Under the pieces are notes generated by a model, which made no database searches, was not told where the DNA came from, and saw only the letters and a list, made by a program, of their open reading frames with translations. Of a stretch of DNA of 64,000 nt, positions 10,801-19,800 are shown piece after piece; within the stretch, counting starts at the first letter, position 1, and each line of letters starts with the position of its first letter. This DNA comes from Choristoneura fumiferana (taxonomy: Eukaryota > Arthropoda > Insecta > Lepidoptera > Tortricidae). Position numbers and translations under genes: made by a program. The stretch is taken from contig NC_133499.1 in the NCBI RefSeq assembly GCF_025370935.1, positions 8,237,856 through 8,301,855 on the forward strand. Direction: 5' to 3'.

Positions 10801-10836
10801 TATCTATCTATCTAATACCTTTAAACGAGCAATTGG

Positions 10837-10867
<31 letters not shown>

Positions 10868-13800
10868 GTACTTTCTTTTTTTAAATTTTAAAGATACTGT
10901 TTTTTTTCTACTCAGAATCAATTGTATCGATTCTTTTAATTATTCATCAAATACTTCTGATACTTGTAAAAAAATCGCAAAACTTTTTTATTTTTTTTTA
11001 ATTGTTTCTTGATTCTGAGTAGGAGAAACCTTTTTTATTATCCAAAAAAAAAGGTAAACTTTTTAAAACGCCCATTTAAAGCAACGAATTGTTCGAGTAA
11101 ACAAAATTATAAAATATCATACATTACATATAATCATCAGTATAGCAGTCCACTGCTGGACATAGGCCTCCCCAAAGAGCGCTGCGCCCTGTCCTCGGCT
11201 AGACGCATCCAGCTTCTACCAGCTCCTTCCGCTAATCTTTTTTTTTTTTTTATTCGACTGGATCAAACGAGCAAGTGGGTCTCCTGATGGTAAGAGATCA
11301 CCACCGAATAAACATCTGCAACGGGGAATTGCAGATCGTTGCCAACCTAGAGCCTAAGAGGATACCTCAAGTGCCAGTAATTTCACCGGCTGTCTTACTC
11401 TCCACGCCGAAACACACAGTGCAAGACTGCTGCTTCACAACAGGATTAGCGAGTAAGATGTGAGCAATCCGGGCGGACCTTGCACAAGGTCCTACCACCT
11501 GCAAAATCGTCACTCCACCTGGCCGCAGGGCGCCCTACACTACGTTTGCCAGACGCGTTAAAATAACAATATCTATAATATCATAACTAAATATAATAAT
11601 AATTTCTTACCTGAAATTGAGCTCTAACTCTTGATAAGACTTCTCCAATAGTTTAGGCTTCAAACGCATACAGATCAAACTGAAAACAAATAAACAATCA
11701 TAAAAGACCGGACCGGATATATAGAAATACCGGCCAAGAGCGTGTCGGACACGCCCAAAGCCCCAAAATAGGGTTCCGTAGCCATTACGAATAAATTAAG
11801 TCGTATTTTTCTAAGGATTTCGTATTTTGTACGGAATCTTCCATAGTTTAGGTATATTTTATACTTAGGCTGCTATTTACTCTTAAACTACTAATAATTC
11901 TCAAAACTTAACCGTCTAGTTTTCCTTGAAAGTTGATATACTACAGATCTCCAGGCCCCATCCCGAACATTATGAACTATACTTACAGTGCTTTGCAATG
12001 CTATGCAATTTTGAAAATATTTTTAAGGATTTTATTTTATTTTATGTGTCGCTTTTGTATTGGGCATTTAAAAAAAAGTGTACCCTTTCCTTTTTTTTAA
12101 TTTTGGAAAAAAAAATGTTTTTTTTTTCTACTCAGAATCAAGAGCACAGTCGATTCCGATCGTTTAAAGAAAATTCATTCATACAAAATACTTCTTTCAT
12201 ACTGTGTAAGGAAAAAACGACGCAAAACTTTTTGGGGCATTTTTTTAAATATCGCAATCGATGCGCTCTTGATTCTGAGTAGGAAAAACCTTTTTTTTGT
12301 CCAAAAAAAAATAAAAGGTACACTTTTTTTTTAAAACACTCATTTAAGCAACGAATTGTTCAAAGCAACAAAAATAACTAACCTAAAATATCATACATCA
12401 CACATACATCATCAGCCTATAGCAGTCCACTGCTGGACATAGGCCTCCCGCAAAGAGCGCTGCGCCCTGTCCTCGGCTAGACGCATCCAGCTTCTACCAG
12501 CAGCCTTCCGCTAATCTTTTTTTTTTTTTTTATTCGACTGGATGGCAAACGAGCAAGTGGGTCTCCTGATGGTAAGAGATCACCACCGCCCATAAACATC
12601 TGCAACACCAGGGGTATTGCAGATGCGTTGCCAACCTAGAGGCCTAAGATGGGATACCTCAAGTGCCAGTAATTTCACCGGCTGTCTTACTCTCCACGCC
12701 GAAACAACAGTGCAAGCACTGCTGCTTCACGGCAGGATTAGCGAGCAAGATGGTGGTAGCAATCCGGGCGGACCTTGCACAAGGTCCTACCACCTGCAAA
12801 ATCGTCACTCCACCTGGCCGCAGGGCGCCCTACACTACGTTTGCCAAGACGCGGTAAAATAACAATATCTATAATATCATAACTAAATATAATAATAATT
12901 TCTTACCTGAAATTGAGCTCTAACTCTTGATAAGACTTCTCCAATAGTTTAGGCTTCAAACGCATACAGATCAAACTGAAAACAAATAAAACAATCATAA
13001 AAGACCGGCCAAATGCGACTCGGATTCATATAGAAAACCGGCCAAGAGCGTGTCGGACACGCCCAAAGCCCCAAAATAGGGTTCCGTAGCCATTACGAAA
13101 AAATTAAGTCGTATTTTTCTAAGGATTTCGTATTTTGTACGGAATCTTCCAAGTATACCTTAGGCTGCTATTTACTCTTAAACTACTAATAATTCTCAAG
13201 CAAACTTAACCGTTATAGTTTTCCTTGAAAGTTTGATATACTTACTTTTAGATATTAGAGGGGGGGGGACGCTCGAATTTAATGAAAATTTGGGACCATT
13301 AGGGGGTTGCTAAAACGATTTTTCGATTCAGTGATTTGTTTGCAAAATATTCAACTTTAAAGTGCAAATTTTCAATGAAATCGAGCGTCCCCCCCCCCCC
13401 TCTAAAATCTAAACCGGTGGGTGGAAAAATTTGAAAAAAATCAGGTTGGTAGTAAGTATATCAAACTTTCAAGGAAAACTATAACGGTTAAGTTAGCTTG
13501 AGAATTATTCGTAGTTTAAGAGTAAATAGCAGCCTAAGGTATAAAATATACCTAAACTTGGAAGATTCCGTATAAAATACGAAATCCTTAGAAAAATAAG
13601 ACTTAATTTTTTCGTAATGGCTACGGAAACCTATTTTGGGGCTTTGGGTGTGTCCGACACGCTCTTGGCCGGTTTTTTACTATGTTCAAACGCCCAAACG
13701 TTTTTGAAATAGACACGCGACGGCGACCGTTGGTTAGTGAACGTTCTAGTGGGCATAGTCTCATACGTTTACATACAAAGTTTCTATTACGGTCATTGTA

Positions 13801-16800
13801 CGATACGGTGTAATGTGTAGAGGCCTTTAGACTCTACGCTACTGGTAAATAACTCACTGTTTATGTTCTTTTTCCTTGTCAAGCAGTATTCTTAACTCCC
13901 TTAGTTCTAGAAGGAACTCCCTGTCCATTTCTGTGTCGTAATATTCTGGTCCAGTGCAGGAATACGTCCAGTTTGTCATGATGGCCTGGAAAATAGTACA
14001 TTGTTGTAGTGGCTGGAAAGTAAGCAATAGATGAACCGCCCTTTTTTACCCGACTGCGAAAAAGGGTTATGTGTTTGACGCGTATGTATGTATGTCTATT
14101 CCTATGACATCTCGTAACTAGAATAAGAATAAGAATAAGAAAAAATTTTATTTATCTAAAAATGACCACTATTACAATATACCAGATATATCTGGTGAGT
14201 TGAGTAACTACTCAACGGCTGAACTGATTTTGATAAATGATACGTCATTGGATTCGTCTTGATGACGCGAGTGACACTGGGTACATGAAATTATTGGAAA
14301 ACTAAAATGGCGGATTTTCGGCGCCAAATTGTAAGTTTTCAAAAAATATTTTTATTCAAATCTGTCGAATAGGGTATCAAATGAAAGCTAATAACTAGCT
14401 CATTCTAAATATGTATGGGTTATATTAGTTTAATCTACCATTTTTAAGAACTATTAAAAAAGTGTGACAAAAATAAAAAAATAAAAGATCAAAAAACCCG
14501 ACTGCCTTAAAAAAGACTAAAAGAAGAAAACAAGTCTAGTGGGCTAGAACTTTGTTAAGTAGCTAACTTAAAGTTCAACAGTCGGGACCCATTTCAATCG
14601 TGACGCTCAAAAATTCTTACCTAATGGGTCCCGACTGTTGAACTTTAAGTTAGCTACTTAACAAAGTTCTAGCCCAGTAGACTTGTTTTTCTCTTTTAGT
14701 CTTTTTTAAGGCAGTCGGGTTTTTTGATCTTTTAATTTTTTTTTTATTCAACTGGATGGCAAACGTGCAAGTGGGTCTCCTGATGGTAAGAGATAACCAC
14801 TGCCCATAAACATCTGCAACACCAGGGGGATTGCAGTTGCGTGGCCAACCTAGAGGCCTAAGATGGGACACCTCAAGTGCCAGTAATTTCACCGGCTGTC
14901 TTACTCTCCACGCCGAAACACAACAGTGCAAGCACTGCTGCGTCACGGCAGGATTAGCGAGCAAGATGGTGGTAGCAATCCGGGCGGACCTTGCACAGGG
15001 TCCTACCACCTGCAAAAGACACAATGTACTATTGTACTTACCTGAGCGCAGTGGTAGAAATCGTTGAAACTGAGATATTGCAGTTTACGTTTAGTCGTTT
15101 CGAACCTCATGCATGCGATAAACACAACCGCGCCGTATTTCCTAGAACAGATTATAATGTACAGATATAGTGATGTTTTTGTAGCGGGCGGAGGGGATTA
15201 AATAAAAACCCCAATATAGCCTCGCACATAGGAAAGTATATTATGTAAAAAATACAAATTGCCCTGCTCCACACAATGCGTGTAGCAGAGAGAACGTAGG
15301 ACGACAAGGTGTCAGCTGTCATGTGAAGTGACAGCTGTCAAACAAAAAATACAAACTTTTATGTATCGTACAGTTTTTACCATCATATTTCACGCGGCGG
15401 ACATTGTGTAGGTATATATGTCATTTCCTCGCAGTCGAAGTGAAAAGTAGAGTGTAAAACTCGAGCATTAAACCCATTTTCCCCTCGACGTGTTTATCCG
15501 CCCTGGCCGTACTGGCTCAGGTGGCTATATGAACGTCTTGGGCGTTGAGGATATTTAGTAGCTTAGGTTGTGAAAGTAATGCCAATGCTTATCTTTTAAG
15601 TAGTGGTAATGTATATACAAAATTTTCATCGCGTGCCTCATATGGCACACTACGAATCTTGTGCCTGATATATACAAATACAGATGCATCTAGTTACAGA
15701 ACGTCCATTCTAGCATGGTGCGACTGACATTTGATGCACGGTTCGTTTTACTCAAAAAGAGTTACAGAGGTCTAAATATATGGAAGTATATTTCAGTTGT
15801 AGCCTGCAGGGCAACTAACTACAAAACTCGAAACTCGAAGTTCGTGTCGTGCGGTCCCTCTGACACTTATACTATTTAATACGAGAGCGAGAGGGACGGT
15901 GCGATAAGAACTTCGAGTTTCGAGTTTCGTAGTAGCCCTGATGAATATGGCTGGCGTAAAATATTTGAACATAAAGAATTATGTTATACGAAATAAATCT
16001 AAGCTATCAGATTTTTATAATCAATTAATTAAATTCAAAGTACAATACGGTATTTGACAACTCCTGCATTTGCCATATCTTAATATTATTATGAAAATAT
16101 AGATATACAGACAGTGTTTAGCGAAGAGAAAATTTAAATCGGTTGATAATTGGATTTATAGTGAATTTTTGAAAAATCTATATACCTGTCCTTTTCTCTA
16201 TGCAGCAAGTATGGCGGTACTGGCCTGTGACGTCACATGCCAGTATGTCTTTCTCTGTCTAATCTTGAATTTCAAACCCTCATAACTTTGTTATTTGTAA
16301 AGGTTAAAAATTGTTTCTTTATTCGATAACAGGCATTGTGTAGTTTTAATTTATAAAACATACAAAATAGTCAAATACCGTATTAAGTGAAGAAACGTAA
16401 TATGCATGTAACGTAACACCAGAGACTCGTTTAGTGATGGGACCTAATGGATCTTGAGTTATATCGGTACTTATTAATTGGTAAGTAACGAATATTCTTG
16501 CAAACTCCGTGTAGCCTTACATGGCAAATAATATTCCAACCTAGAATTTCACTTATAAGTATAATCTCATCAAAATTAGCGTAATAATCGAATAAATGAT
16601 GACATTAATTATTATTAAGATTTTATATTATTAGCTTTTTTCGACTCAAGTCGACACTTCGACTCTCTAGTCTTATGATACTGACAGCTGTCACCCGCAC
16701 TATGCTACAATGAAAGTACTGTAGTTTAAGCATTTGTTTATCTACACCCATATGGTAAATCCTCAATTATGCGTTCAAAAACCATAGGTAATGACCAGCA

Positions 16801-19800
16801 TTACGACATTGGATTCTATTATGAACACGGCTGTATCGTAATGGCCATTACGATACAGAAATCTGTATCGTAATGAGATTTCATACATCATTACAGCACG
16901 GGGGAGGGGGGCCGCGACCACGTGCAGCAGCAGGTCGTCGCGGGCGCAGCTCGTGGGGCAGACATACCTACCTAGTAAGAGTTAATGCAGGTCATTCTCA
17001 ATGGTTCGCGGAACACATGATAGAGGATTTAATATATGGATATAGATAAAATATTGTACGCAACTGTACGTAATTAGGCCTTAAAACACTCATGTGACCC
17101 TATTATGAAAATCGGCTACGCCTCGTTTCATAAACCCACAGGCCACACTCGTGTTTTAAGGACCCCTATTACGATACAGTTGCATAAAATACTATTACCG
17201 ACTCACTTAGCAAGCGGCTCCGACAGCAGAAACGTCGTCCTTATATTAGCGACCACGTTGCCGGGCATCTCCTCCACCGTCGGAAAACGCGCGCGGACGT
17301 TATCGAACTGCCGGCGGCAGCAACGGAGCGGGGCGCCGGACCGGTCGGACACCTAGGTTTTTTTTTTTGTTAAAAACATTCCTAAAAAATCCGCCTGCCT
17401 TAAACCTCCTGCGGCCCAAGTCAATCTTTTTAACCGCGCGACGCAAAAAGAAGGGTGTTCACGTGTTACAAGTTCGACGCTGTGTGTCTGTCTGTGGCAC
17501 CGTAGCTCTTAAACGGGTGAACCAATTTGAATGCGGGTTTTATTATTTGAAAGCAGCGTTCTTGGTGATGGTTTTTAGACATGACTTATCAGAATCGGAG
17601 AAGAATTGTGTTTTTCATGAACAATAGAAACTTTACTTATTTACCTAGCCTCGCTTGCTCAGCTGTTTGGTTGAGCTGTGCTCATGGTCAAAATACATAT
17701 ACGGACTTATCACGCTTATTTTTACACGAGTAATATTTACCTCGACGTAGCAGTTGAAATAAAAAAGCATAGGAATTTCAACGATGGGTATAAGCTTTCA
17801 TCTTCGTGGAATCCTGTTATTAATGAGTGTCGGCGTCGGGATGAATGTTCGGAGGGACGATCGGACGTTGTTAGTGTTGTGTGTCGGTGTGATAGGGTGA
17901 CTAATAAAAGTGACCAAGTGCGGGTAGTTCGTGATACGAGTGCCGGCACTATTAGTGATCAAGTGCGGGTAGTTCGAAGAACCCGCGCCGCTAGGCAGAC
18001 TTGACACCCCACACTTCAGTCTACTCGTGACCACGGCAACTGTAACGTTAAATTGAAAATACAAACTGAAATATAAAAACCAGAAAAATAAGACCAGCAC
18101 TGGGAATCGAACCCAGGTCCTCGGTATTCCGTGCCGCGTGCTATACCGCTACACCACTGTTGCACACCGCTGCACAGACACGAATTTCCCCTATGCACCA
18201 CATATCTCAGCTTGTTTGTTTCTTATTTAGCCACTTAAGCAGTGACGCTAGCGACATCTATACCGTAGCCCTCGTCGAGAAACTTTTGGCATTCCATTGG
18301 AACTAACCGCTCACCCGGACAAGAGGTGTCGTTACTAAGCAATCAAATTAAGTTTGTTTTTTTTTGGAATCTTTTTTGTATAAAAATACAAAAAAGATTC
18401 CAAAAAAAACAATCTTAACTGTAACGTTGCCGAAACGTCGAGGTAAATATTACTCGTGTAAAAATAGCGTGATAAGTCCCGTTTATGGTATTTTGACCAT
18501 GACTGAGCTGTGCTGTACGTGGATAGGGAAATGAGGTGTTTCTATTAGTTCATGAAGAACACATTCCTAGGAACACATCCTCACACATCTTTGGTGGAAA
18601 CGAAGCCTTACCAGAATTTAAGTTACATAACAGAGTTCTAGACCACTAGACTTGTTTTTTTAGGGTTCCGTACCCAAAGCGTGCCAACGGAACCCTATTA
18701 CTGAGACTCCGCTGTCTGTCACAGGGCTCTATCTCTTGAGCCGTAATAGCTAGGCACTTTAAATTTTCAGATTATGTATACTGTGGCCGATATAACAACA
18801 AATACTAAAAACATAATAAAATTAATATTTAAGGGGGTTCCCATACAACGAACGTGATTTTTTTGCCGTTTTTTGCTCGATATTAATAACGGCAACAGGT
18901 AGACACTTGAAAAATCTTTAAATATTCACAGAATATATAGTTGTATTGTATAATCACTTTAAAAATAAATTAATTAAAATTAAATAAATTTTTAAGAGAG
19001 GGGCTCCCGAACAACGCTTTTTTTAAGTAGTTCTTTTTTTAAGGCAATCAAGTTCAAGGCTCGGAACCGGTTTATAAAATAGCGGTAAATACCGGTTTAT
19101 TGCGGTTTAACTCCGAACTTTCATAAGAACGCGAACGTTTATAAGAACTTAACTATAACCTAAATAAACCGGTTTATTCGACGAGTGACAGCTGGCCGGC
19201 CGGCGGCGGGCGGCGACGTTTAACCTGCGCCAGAATAAACCGGTTTTCATTATTCTAAACCGGTTAATCTGACAAGAACTTTATGGAAATGTTCCCTTAA
19301 AAAAACAGTTCAAAAATAAAGGTTTCGCGAACGAAACCAAAATGAAAAGGTTTTGGGCCAAGTACATGATAACGGTTTGGAAATTTAACCGGTATCCGAG
19401 CCTTGATCAAGTTTACTGTCGGCGAAGAGAAGCTCACCTCGTCTAAATCCTTCCTGTGTCTAGAAGACAGTTTGCGTCCCAGCAGTTCTCTGATAACTGC
19501 ATCATCTAAACCATAGTATCTAGAAAAATGCAGTACAATTAGAATGTTAATGGAAAACGAGCAAGTGGGTCTCCTGATGGTAAGAGATCACCACCGCCCA
19601 TAAACATCTGCAACGCCAGGGGTATTGCACAAGCGTTGCCAACCTAGAGGCCTAAGATGGGATACCTCGAGTGCAAGTAATTTCACCGGCTGTCTTACTC
19701 TCCACGCCGAAACAACAGTGCAAGCGCTGCTCCTTCACGGTAGGATTAGCGAGCAAGATGGTGGTAGCAATCCGGGCGGACCTTGCACAAGATTAGATCC

